Shown here in pieces: positions 1 through 5,918 of a stretch of 6,173 nt of DNA. A program made the translations under genes and the position numbers. Each line of letters begins with the position of its first letter. Within the stretch, counting starts at the first letter, position 1. Under the pieces are notes generated by a model. That model made no database searches. It was not told the DNA's origin and saw nothing but the letters and a program-made list of their open reading frames with translations. This DNA is from Balneolaceae bacterium (GTDB taxonomy: Bacteria; Bacteroidota; Rhodothermia; Balneolales; Balneolaceae): assembly GCA_007117235.1 (NCBI GenBank), contig SKGY01000087.1, positions 1 to 6,173 on the forward strand, given 5' to 3'.

Positions 1-78
1 ATAACATTGCTGCCGGAACAGTTTTAATCCGTGCAGTTTTTCAATCGTCGCGTCTTTGCGGTTTTCTGCGGCCTGCAT
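1..78 (-). CDS. Succinate-semialdehyde dehydrogenase, N-terminal fragment (probable)
   Basis: Only the first 26 codons are in the window; the gene runs off the left edge. The peptide begins MQAAENRKDATIEKL and continues HGLKLFRQQCY. The 'L..LFRQQ' stretch followed by a hydrophobic residue matches my recollection of the N-terminus of GabD-type NAD(P)-dependent succinate-semialdehyde dehydrogenases (E. coli GabD begins with a similar 'NLFRQQALING'). These enzymes oxidise succinate semialdehyde to succinate in the cytoplasm, at the end of GABA breakdown. The start is well supported: GAGGAGG (plus strand 85-91) lies 6 bases upstream of the ATG. The gene is divergent from the 577-residue gene. The catalytic Cys and Glu are outside the window, so the assignment rests on one short motif. 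Another aldehyde dehydrogenase, or an unrelated protein, remains possible. Confidence 0.5.
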   Translation of the reverse strand, partial: MQAAENRKDATIEKLHGLKLFRQQCY

Positions 79-84
79 AGCGAT

Positions 85-91
85 CCTCCTC
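85..91 (-). promoter_or_regulatory. Strong Shine-Dalgarno site of the leftmost gene
   Basis: On the minus strand this reads GAGGAGG, a near-perfect anti-16S match, 6 bases before the ATG at 78. It fixes the start of the partial gene. It also contrasts with the right half of the window, where gene starts have no comparable site. Confidence 0.8.
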
Positions 92-103
92 AACAAAAAT
101 TAA

Positions 104-118
104 AAGCTGCGCCAGCTT
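104..118. promoter_or_regulatory. Inverted repeat between divergent genes (possible operator)
   Basis: AAGCTG-CGC-CAGCTT is a perfect 6-3-6 inverted repeat in the gap between the divergent genes. It lies 26 bases before the minus-strand ATG and about 40 bases upstream of the -35 box of the plus-strand gene. It could be a repressor site or a hairpin in the minus-strand leader. No regulator is encoded here to support either role. Confidence 0.25.
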
Positions 119-156
119 AGCAAAGATTTCAATTCAGGGAAAGCAAGCCGTTTCTA

Positions 157-186
157 TTGACATAACGCGCATAAATATGTTAAATT
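157..186 (+). promoter_or_regulatory. Sigma-70-type promoter of the 577-residue gene
   Basis: A perfect -35 hexamer TTGACA sits at 157-162. After a 17-base spacer comes TTAAAT (180-185); TAAATT one base on, with an 18-base spacer, is an equally good -10 candidate. Each -10 matches TATAAT at 4 of 6 positions. Transcription would start near 192, giving a leader of about 20 bases that contains the ribosome binding site AGAGGAAG (199-206). Confidence 0.6.
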
Positions 187-211
187 ATCTGCGGTAACAG
201 AGGAAGACTTA

Positions 212-1945
212 ATGGTTGATAAAATACTGGACAACAGCGACGCACAAAAAGAGCTGGAAGCCGCCGCTCCGGAGGATAAAAGCTCTTCGGCTTTGCGTGA
301 CCGCTTTCTGCGTATCGTGCGCCATGCCGATCTGGATATTTCTCCGGAATTCATTCAGGCAAAACCGGGCGAAACCGATCTGCATCTGAAAGCGCTGGAC
401 GGCATTATCCGTACCTCATCGGGTTATTATCGTCTGGCCGAAGACCCGGAAACAGGCAACCGCATTCTGCTGTTTACGATGTGCACCAAAAATTTCGAAG
501 GCGCATGGGACAAAGACGGTATGCTGTATCTGCCGCAGGACCCCGAAACCGGAAAAACCACAGATGATGTGTATCTCGTCTCCGCCCGCGATAAAACCGT
601 GGACGGCGCGCGTTTCCGTCAGGATATGCTGGAATATGAACAATATCTCAAACGCAACACGCTGTTCGAGCTCAATATGGCGATGGAAGATGCAACGCCG
701 CCCCCGCCTGAACCTCTTGAAGAAGGTGCGCCGACGGTAAAACCGCTGCGCGTCTATAAGATGACCAACAGCAAGGTGGCGCTGGGGCTGTTTGAAACCG
801 AAGAGGGTAAATGGCGCATGCGGCTTTATTCCAATATGCGCGGCGACTGGGATGAAACCGGCCGTTTTGTCGAGATTGAAGAAAAAATTCCGGACGGCTT
901 CATGGGCAAAAAAGTCTTTGCTGCGGGGCAGGATTACAAAAAAGAATTCGACAGTTTTGGCGAGGCGCTCAGCGAAGCCAAGCGTTACTGGCATATCAGC
1001 GCCATGCGCCTGTGGAAAGGCCGCTCGATGCTCTCGGAGCTTCAGCCTGCGCCGCGCTCGCTGCGCGGCCTGCGGAATTTCGCGGAAAAACAGATGCTGG
1101 GCTTTGTTGACCAGAAAAAATACCGCGCCTTTGCCATCACGGCAGGCGCATCGCTGCTTTTGTCGGTCAGCGCGGTTTTGGGCGGCGCGATCGGTGTTAT
1201 CGGTGTCATCGGTGCGATTGCCGGCGCGGTCGCGGTCAAATTTGCAGAAGATTTCTCCACGGGATGGGTCAACAATCTGCGCCGCAAACACGATATGCAA
1301 TCGGTAAACCGGCAGAAACCGGCAAGCGAACGTAATCTTGCCGAAGATTATGCGGACCCCGCACCGGGCAATGAAAAACGCCTCAGCAAAAAGCTGAATC
1401 CGGAGATTCTCCCGAAACTGCGGCTGTTATCACAGGAACAGGCGCGTATGAATTACGACAACGGCACTTATGTCTGCCCGAACCGCAAGCACTGGGAGGC
1501 ACAGGTGCTGCTTTCCATGCCGCACCGCGTTTTTGCCAATATTACCGTGCCGCTGGACGACAATACCGCCATCACCCATTATCCGAACGGTATATTGTCG
1601 CTGACCCATGTCGATTACGAGAAAAACTGCACGACGAATTTCGTGACCTACCGTTCGGATTTCGTCACCGGAAAAAAAGCGCCTTTGCAGGACGATATCC
1701 GCCAGATGCTCGACGGCGGCAAGATTTTTGAAATCTGCTATGACCGGAAAACCGCACCGCACGCTGTCGAGGTTTCCCCCGAAACACTTGATACGCGTCT
1801 GGCAAAACTGTTCAAACACGAGGCGGCGGATAAGCGCGAAAAACTGGTTGAAAGCCTGTCGCATCACTTCCGCCATGCCGCACGGCCGCCGCAATGCCGC
1901 AAACGCCTTGTTGCGCCTGCGCAACAGCAGCAGGCCAGGCGTTAG
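212..1945 (+). CDS. Uncharacterised 577-residue protein with a glycine-rich hydrophobic segment
   Basis: I do not recognise this protein. The start is supported by AGAGGAAG 5 bases upstream and a promoter at 157-186. Residues 1-60 are acidic and hydrophilic. Residues about 73-110 and 191-226 look like two copies of a beta-rich unit (R..L[FY] ... G.WD..G), separated by a helical stretch and a proline linker (PPPPEP, about 163-168). Residues 306-345 form a long hydrophobic stretch rich in Gly and Ala (GGAIGVIGVIGAIAGAVA), enough for one or two membrane passes or a membrane-inserting hairpin. It is flanked by basic residues (QKKYR before, NNLRRKH after). Residues 415-515 form another mixed domain. 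The C-terminus (525-557) holds a charged helix, ADKREKL...LS.HFR.AA, which recurs in the remnant at 2310-2489. There is no N-terminal signal peptide and no enzymatic motif that I can identify. A membrane-associated protein is the most that can be inferred. Codon use is GC-rich, like the rest of the left part. Confidence 0.85.
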   Translation: MVDKILDNSDAQKELEAAAPEDKSSSALRDRFLRIVRHADLDISPEFIQAKPGETDLHLKALDGIIRTSSGYYRLAEDPETGNRILLFTMCTKNFEGAWDKDGMLYLPQDPETGKTTDDVYLVSARDKTVDGARFRQDMLEYEQYLKRNTLFELNMAMEDATPPPPEPLEEGAPTVKPLRVYKMTNSKVALGLFETEEGKWRMRLYSNMRGDWDETGRFVEIEEKIPDGFMGKKVFAAGQDYKKEFDSFGEALSEAKRYWHISAMRLWKGRSMLSELQPAPRSLRGLRNFAEKQMLGFVDQKKYRAFAITAGASLLLSVSAVLGGAIGVIGVIGAIAGAVAVKFAEDFSTGWVNNLRRKHDMQSVNRQKPASERNLAEDYADPAPGNEKRLSKKLNPEILPKLRLLSQEQARMNYDNGTYVCPNRKHWEAQVLLSMPHRVFANITVPLDDNTAITHYPNGILSLTHVDYEKNCTTNFVTYRSDFVTGKKAPLQDDIRQMLDGGKIFEICYDRKTAPHAVEVSPETLDTRLAKLFKHEAADKREKLVESLSHHFRHAARPPQCRKRLVAPAQQQQARR

Positions 1946-2067
1946 AGCATTTGCATTTACATTGAACCACAGCTGTCATTCTGAGCGAAGCGAAGAATCT
2001 TAAGCGTATCAAAGAGATCCTTCGCCTATCTGCTCAGGATGACAGAGAAGAAATGGTTTAAATGCTC
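1945..2067. repeat. Nested inverted-repeat element (MITE/REP-like)
   Basis: Three nested pairs of arms share one centre. The outer pair is GAGCATTT (1945-1952) with AAATGCTC (2060-2067), then AACCA (1965-1969) with TGGTT (2054-2058). The middle pair is TGTCATTCTGAGC (1974-1986) with GCTCAGGATGACA (2032-2044), 12 of 13 matching. The inner pair is GCGAAGAATCT (1990-2000) with AGATCCTTCGC (2015-2025), 10 of 11 matching. The core, TCATTCTGAGCGAAGCGAAG, is a widespread bacterial intergenic repeat that reads as CHSERSEES when translated. It encodes no transposase, so any mobility would depend on proteins supplied from elsewhere. The left end coincides with the last base of the upstream stop codon. 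The transcript would fold into a long hairpin and might protect or end the upstream mRNA, but there is no T-tract. Confidence 0.7.
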
Positions 2068-2080
2068 CAGAATTCCGGTT

Positions 2081-2305
2081 TTATATCTGTGACAAAATAT
2101 CCGCAAGCACGGCCTCAATGCGGCGGGCGGCATTGATTTTCGGCCAGTCATTGACGGTGCGGGCGGCGGCCAGTTGTTTTTTGACGATCTCCGCCCCCGC
2201 ATCGGAAGCATCAGTGTCCGCCGCTACGCGACGCGTCACGCGTTCAATTAAAATCTCTTCCGGTACATCCAGCCACAGTCCGAGAAAATCCGCGCCGCAG
2301 ATAAA
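2081..2305 (-). pseudogene. C-terminal remnant of a P-loop kinase-like ATPase
   Basis: About 75 residues up to a TAA stop resemble the C-terminal part of the predicted P-loop kinases often fused to, or encoded with, aminoglycoside-phosphotransferase-like domains (COG0645 type). The features seen are FLGLWLDVP, then ERV..R, then the hallmark DASDA, then a run ending in W..I.A. In intact proteins the P-loop and the catalytic Asp lie upstream of this region. Here the homology stops at about 2300, where the opposite strand becomes the end of a different gene. The minus frame stays open to an ATG at 2437, but that extension (codons about 1-44) is antisense to the remnant at 2310-2489 and has no kinase character. 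I therefore call it a truncated, probably inactive gene. The family call comes from recalled motifs. Confidence 0.6.
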
Positions 2306-2309
2306 ATCC

Positions 2310-2489
2310 CTCCCGCTGGCGGAACTGAACACCCGCCTGCAGGAAATCTTCGCCCACGCCTCCGCCGACAAGCGCGAAAAACTGGCCAAAACCCTGTCAG
2401 AACATTTCCGCGACGCCGCCGCGCAAGCCAAAACCAAAGCCGCCGCACCGAAACCGAAAAAAGCCGCACCGCGTTCGAAGCCTGTGTAG
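2310..2489 (+). pseudogene. C-terminal remnant related to the tail of the 577-residue protein
   Basis: The frame ending at the TAG (2487-2489) encodes a tail that aligns without gaps to residues 525-557 of the upstream 577-residue protein, with 20 of 33 identical positions: (E/T)L(N/D)TRL...F.H..ADKREKL...LS.HFR.AA. After that it continues into a lysine-, alanine- and proline-rich end (AAAPKPKKAAPRSKPV) not shared by the first copy. Upstream of about 2310 the frame is antisense to the kinase remnant, so the N-terminal bulk of this paralogue is missing. No ribosome binding site or credible start is visible close by. It is best read as the end of a deleted tandem paralogue. A short expressed basic peptide is possible but unsupported. 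Confidence 0.6.
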
Positions 2490-2561
2490 AACAGAGAGAC
2501 GTAAGGCCGCGTTTTTAATTCACCCTTTTTCAGTTACCCTTCTCTCTGGACTCTCCGAATT

Positions 2562-3002
2562 CTATTGCCAGCAATTATGTTCTTCGATCCAGTCATACAC
2601 GATCATTAAATATTCAAGTGTATGAATTGCCTTAAATAAGTCCCCATAAAGCTTTCGGTCACTGAAGTTAACTAATGATTGAGTAATTGCATTATTAACC
2701 AGAAATTCATGCGCCATATAATTTCTATAATCCACGACCTCCTCTAATAGGGCTATAAAATCTGATCTTAGTCCTTTTTCTTCAAGTTTTTTTCTCGTTT
2801 GTCCCAATGTCCATTTTTCCATATCATTTATAGGAACGTCGAAATTACGGAATAATAATTGTTTTAGACCAAGCTCTAGTATTTGAGCCTTCCCGATAAA
2901 CATAGCGTACTGTTCAAGGACGCTAAGCTTTTTATAATCTTTCAGCTTAACATAGATTTGATCGTTAATTTCTTCTGGGGTCAATACAGGTTCTTCAGTC
3001 AT
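2562..3002 (-). CDS. HEPN-like protein with RNxxxH motif
   Basis: A 146-residue, apparently all-helical soluble protein with no signal peptide. Residues 35-55 (FIGKAQILELGLKQLLFRNF) form a helix of the kind that starts many HEPN domains. Residues 91-99 contain D-Y-R93-N-Y-M-A-H98-E, which fits the RNxxxH (R-X4-H) motif that forms the metal-independent ribonuclease site in HEPN toxins and antiphage effectors. Residues 118-140 form a last amphipathic helix. Such proteins may be RNases in toxin-antitoxin or abortive-infection systems, but many HEPN proteins are only adaptors. The usual partner (a MNT nucleotidyltransferase or other antitoxin) is not adjacent, so this is an orphan. The gene is much more AT-rich than the DNA to its left and has no clear Shine-Dalgarno site before the ATG. 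Being a gene is well supported; the HEPN assignment is moderate. Confidence 0.75.
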   Translation of the reverse strand: MTEEPVLTPEEINDQIYVKLKDYKKLSVLEQYAMFIGKAQILELGLKQLLFRNFDVPINDMEKWTLGQTRKKLEEKGLRSDFIALLEEVVDYRNYMAHEFLVNNAITQSLVNFSDRKLYGDLFKAIHTLEYLMIVYDWIEEHNCWQ

Positions 3003-3342
3003 TGAGCAGCCATGAAGTCAGAGTGAATTGAAAGTCTCATCCCGCGTTTTTCTTATTTTCTAAAAAAGTTATCCGCTTCATTCTAAAGCCGCTGGCAGGT
3101 TAATAAAGAAAAAAACGTCCAGCCTTCCTACCGTCATCCTGAACTTGGTTCAGGATCTCCTGCCTCAGCACAAATGGGAGATTCTGATCCCGAATAGGGA
3201 GGGACAGAATGACTTTCGGCACGACGACCTATTTCACCCTATAGTCACGATTCTGATAGCCCTGATAGTTAATAACAATCATAATTTGATCGTTAAACCC
3301 GTATTTTAGAGGTGTTAAATTAGATCCTATATAGAAAAATTA
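3003..3342. other. Intergenic region between divergent genes
   Basis: This 340-base gap separates the minus-strand HEPN-like gene from the plus-strand MFS gene, so it should hold both promoters. It contains one palindromic repeat (3133-3213, listed separately). Before the MFS start the sequence is AT-rich, but I find no good sigma-70 pair and no exact Bacteroidota-type TAnnTTTG box; TAATTTG at 3283-3289 is one base short. No small ORF with a ribosome binding site or RNA gene was seen. The lineage boundary of the window may lie here or just left of the HEPN-like gene. Confidence 0.5.
3133..3213. repeat. Palindromic intergenic repeat of the 'GTCATCCTGAAC' type
   Basis: The outer arms are GTCATCCTG (3133-3141) and CAGAATGAC (3205-3213), 8 of 9 pairing. 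Inside the left arm is a perfect hairpin, ATCCTGAAC-TTG-GTTCAGGAT (3136-3156). This matches a common intergenic repeat found in many Bacteroidota and Proteobacteria. It is similar in layout to the element at 1945-2067, with the same GTCAT ends, but the sequence is different. It has no coding capacity. Confidence 0.6.
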
Positions 3343-4548
3343 ATGACATATCTGGCATTTGTCAGAAAAGAGAGAAGGTTACTGTCATTTGCAATATCAT
3401 TTACCTTTTTTTCCAGTTTTGGACAGACATTCCTTCTCTCTCTTTTTGTACCCTATTTCCTTATTTCGTTTGAACTGACTAACACTACGTTTGGGACGCT
3501 CTATTCGATTGCTACCGTAACCGGTGCAGTGATGCTGCCATATCTGGGACAATGGATAGACAGAATTCCACTCAGGCAGTACAGTTTATATGTTGCCCTG
3601 GGACTACTTTTCGCTGCCGTTTTGATGGCAGTATCGTGGCATTTGGCTACTCTCTTTGTTGCACTGATTCTTCTTCGTTTGGCAGGACAGGGACTTAGCG
3701 GCCACACTGCACAGACAACCATGGCTCGTCAGTATAACGGCGAGCGTGGAAAAGCGCTGAGTATATCAGCTCTCGGATATCCGGTGGGTGAAGCACTGCT
3801 GCCATCTCTGATTGCATTTTTGCTTATCTACATGCACTGGCAAACTGTTTGGGCACTGATTGCGGGAGTTATAGCTTTCGTATTTATCCCGGTTTTGTGG
3901 GCATTAATCAGAAGAGAGAAAGATGTAGTAGATCAGAAAAAAAGTAAAAACAATGAAACGGTTACCGATAACTATAAGGCAGTTTTCCGGGATCCAAGAA
4001 CTCCATATATCATACCGGCCATACTAATGCCGCCATTTTGGGTAACCGGACTGTTCTTGTATCAGGTTTCTGCCGCACAAGATCTTGGATGGACGGCCGC
4101 TATCGTGGCATCTGCATTTATAGCATTTGCTGTTACCAGAATAGTGGCGGGATTGATTTCAGGTCCTATGATTGACAGATTCTCAGCCCAGTCTCTGTTT
4201 CCACTTCTATTAATTCCCATGGCGGCCGGTTTTCTGATAGCCGTCTTTTTTACAGGAGCATGGTCAGCATTTGTCTATATGGCACTGGTTGGGATGACAT
4301 TGGGTTTTAGTGGAACGTTAAAATCCGCGCTCTGGGCAGAGCTTTATGGCACAGAGATCATAGGCACAGTGCAAAGCTTGTTTGCATCAATCATGGTATT
4401 TAGTACCGCACTAAGCCCATTTTTGGTGGGATGGATGCTTGATCACTCCATTTCTCTTCAATCTATTTTGCTGTTAGCAGCAGTAACCACCATTTTGTGT
4501 GGTCTGATTTCTATCCGCGTGATGCCGATCTTCCAAAAAGATCAATAA
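3343..4548 (+). CDS. MFS transporter
   Basis: A 401-residue integral inner-membrane protein of the usual length for a 12-helix major facilitator. Hydrophobic segments recur along the whole sequence. The loop between helices 2 and 3 carries the motif-A-like GQWIDRIPLRQ (residues 69-79). The equivalent loop in the second half reads GPMIDRF (274-280), as expected from the internal duplication of the fold. A hydrophilic, lysine-rich central loop (about 190-220, RREKDVVDQKKSKNNE) separates the two halves. ERGKALS (133-139) followed by GYPVGEALLP (144-153) fits helix 5 of MFS porters. The substrate cannot be read from the sequence; efflux or small-solute uptake are both possible. The ATG has no Shine-Dalgarno site, only an A/T-rich leader, which fits Bacteroidota. 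The next gene starts 79 bases downstream on the same strand, so co-transcription is possible but uncertain. Confidence 0.88.
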   Translation: MTYLAFVRKERRLLSFAISFTFFSSFGQTFLLSLFVPYFLISFELTNTTFGTLYSIATVTGAVMLPYLGQWIDRIPLRQYSLYVALGLLFAAVLMAVSWHLATLFVALILLRLAGQGLSGHTAQTTMARQYNGERGKALSISALGYPVGEALLPSLIAFLLIYMHWQTVWALIAGVIAFVFIPVLWALIRREKDVVDQKKSKNNETVTDNYKAVFRDPRTPYIIPAILMPPFWVTGLFLYQVSAAQDLGWTAAIVASAFIAFAVTRIVAGLISGPMIDRFSAQSLFPLLLIPMAAGFLIAVFFTGAWSAFVYMALVGMTLGFSGTLKSALWAELYGTEIIGTVQSLFASIMVFSTALSPFLVGWMLDHSISLQSILLLAAVTTILCGLISIRVMPIFQKDQ

Positions 4549-4627
4549 TAAAATATAGACACACCTGCGGCACGATTCTGTTCTGTTTCACGTTTTTAAT
4601 CTGAATTGAATCTAACTCTTTAGGACT

Positions 4628-5236
4628 ATGAATTTTCTATTAATATCAATGATATCACTAATTTCTATGACAGAATCTACATCGAACAACAATGATACGT
4701 ATGAAACAGCAGTATTTGGGGCAGGCTGCTTCTGGTGTGTTGAAGCAATTTACCAGAGAGTAACCGGTGTGGTGGCGGTAGAGTCTGGCTACGCAGGTGG
4801 ACATGTTGAAAATCCAACCTACAATCAGGTAATTTCAGGGAAAACAGGTCATGCTGAAGTTGCTAAAGTAACCTTTGATCCGAATCAAATATCATTTGAA
4901 GAATTACTTGAAGTATTCTGGCATACGCATGATCCCACTACACTTAACCGTCAGGGCGCTGATGTGGGAACTCAATATCGATCAGCCATATTTTTTAATT
5001 CACTTGAGCAGAAGCAGATCGCCGAGAAATCCCTTAGAAAAACCGACGCCTCTAATTTATGGGCTGATAAAATCGTGACAGAGATTACCCCGCTCAGTAA
5101 TTACAGCACCGCTGAAGATTATCATCAGAACTATTTCAACAACAATCCAAATGCAGGATATTGCAGTGTTGTAATTGCACCAAAGTTGGCTAAATTCAAG
5201 AAAGACTTTCCACACCTGCTTCAGGATTCACTGTAA
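4628..5236 (+). CDS. msrA: Peptide-methionine (S)-S-oxide reductase MsrA
   Basis: MsrA reduces methionine S-sulfoxide in proteins back to methionine, using thioredoxin, and so repairs oxidative damage. The whole single-domain enzyme is present. It has the catalytic GCFWC motif (Cys34, with Glu39 in GCFWCVE), GYAGG (54-58), GHAEV (74-78), HDPT (101-104), QGADVGTQYRS (109-119, with Asp112 and Tyr117 of the substrate pocket) and EDYHQNYF (163-170). The GYC near the end supplies the probable resolving Cys179. There is no fused MsrB domain. The start is ambiguous. The frame opens at 4628, but the family normally begins just before the first strand, which favours the ATG at 4667 (MTESTSNNNDTYETAVFG). 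The extra 13 residues are hydrophobic but lack the basic N-terminus of a normal Sec signal. The DUF2911 gene follows after 29 bases. Confidence 0.93.
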   Translation: MNFLLISMISLISMTESTSNNNDTYETAVFGAGCFWCVEAIYQRVTGVVAVESGYAGGHVENPTYNQVISGKTGHAEVAKVTFDPNQISFEELLEVFWHTHDPTTLNRQGADVGTQYRSAIFFNSLEQKQIAEKSLRKTDASNLWADKIVTEITPLSNYSTAEDYHQNYFNNNPNAGYCSVVIAPKLAKFKKDFPHLLQDSL

Positions 5237-5265
5237 GTTTTAATTCACTAACTAAATTCGGATTT

Positions 5266-5826
5266 ATGAAAACAATTACAATTTCAATACTCGTTGGAAT
5301 AGCCGGTTTGATAATTTCTCAAACGGCGCTTGCACAAGAACGCACCACAGACCGGTTGTGGGTAAGCCCAAATGCTGAAGTAATTCAGACAATTGGCTTA
5401 ACTGAAATCAGAGTTACCTATGGACGACCATCGGTAAATGAACGAGAAATTTTTGGGGGGTTGGTTCCCTATGACCGATGGTGGAGAACAGGGGCAAATG
5501 AATCGACAGTAATTGTATTTCCCGAAGATGTTTATGTTGAGGGCGAACTGGTTCCCGAAGGTGTCTACTCTCTCTATACAATACCACGAGCGAGTGGTGA
5601 CTGGACAGTAATAATTAATAATAAGCTGTCATGGGGAACTCAGTATGATGAAGCGGAAGATTTTCTGAGGGTTGAAGTAACTCCACAGGAGGCTCATCAC
5701 ATGGAACAGATGATGATCTATTTTGAAAACGTCTCGCTTGAACAGGGAGATCTTGTAATTCACTGGGATACCGTGAAAGTGCCTGTTACAATAGCTCCAG
5801 TTGCCGAACTTCCGGTAGAAGAGTAA
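5266..5826 (+). CDS. Secreted DUF2911 family protein
   Basis: A 186-residue protein with a clear Sec signal peptide: a Lys at position 2, a hydrophobic core (about 4-18) and ALA|QE cleavage after residue 23. The mature part matches the DUF2911 family over its full length. It shows the SP..EVIQ.IG.T.I.V.YGRPSV..R.IFGGLVPYDRWWRTGANEST core (34-81), VEGE.VPEGVYSLYTIP (91-107), W.VIINN (113-119) and the closing VIHWDTVKVPVTI (164-176). The molecular function of DUF2911 is not known. The family is common in Bacteroidota and related phyla, which supports the lineage call for this part. The product should be periplasmic or secreted. It probably shares a transcript with msrA, 29 bases upstream. No Shine-Dalgarno site precedes the ATG. 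Confidence 0.9.
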   Translation: MKTITISILVGIAGLIISQTALAQERTTDRLWVSPNAEVIQTIGLTEIRVTYGRPSVNEREIFGGLVPYDRWWRTGANESTVIVFPEDVYVEGELVPEGVYSLYTIPRASGDWTVIINNKLSWGTQYDEAEDFLRVEVTPQEAHHMEQMMIYFENVSLEQGDLVIHWDTVKVPVTIAPVAELPVEE

Positions 5827-5869
5827 TTCGGTTGACGAGAGTGCGAGATAGGGAATTGAACCTATAAAG

Positions 5870-5918
5870 TCCCCCTTCGAAGGGAGAAGAGGTTCGCCAG
5901 CTGGCGGGCCGAGGGGGA
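5870..5918. repeat. Palindrome-dense GC-rich repeat
   Basis: The outer arms are TCCCCCT (5870-5876) and AGGGGGA (5912-5918). Inside are two perfect 12-base palindromes, CCCTTCGAAGGG (5873-5884) and CGCCAGCTGGCG (5895-5906). The right end can also pair onward as GAGGG (5911-5915) with CCCTC (5922-5926). It looks like a mobile intergenic repeat of the CCCCCTTCGAAGGG kind seen in many Bacteroidota-like genomes. It encodes nothing. Confidence 0.6.

Noticed and set aside
416..1300. Open frame of 294 codons on the minus strand
   Set aside because: It lies wholly antisense to the 577-residue gene in GC-rich DNA, has a Phe/Arg-rich composition with no recognisable motif, and has no ribosome binding site. 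It is a codon-bias shadow.
792..1307. Plus-strand frame of 171 codons inside the 577-residue gene
   Set aside because: It overlaps the better-supported frame, has an unnatural Arg/Ala/Ser/Cys-rich composition and no start signal.
1728..2003. Plus-strand frame ending in CHSERSEES
   Set aside because: The ending is only the translation of the intergenic repeat, a well-known false-protein signature. The rest is out of frame with the real gene.
2118..2309. The upstream part of the plus-strand frame that ends at 2489
   Set aside because: This part is antisense to the kinase remnant and has no homology to the 577-residue protein. Only the portion from about 2310 is meaningful.
2490..2561. Terminator between the plus-strand remnant and the HEPN-like gene
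   Set aside because: There are short T runs (GCGTTTTT and CCCTTTTT), but no stem-loop precedes either of them.
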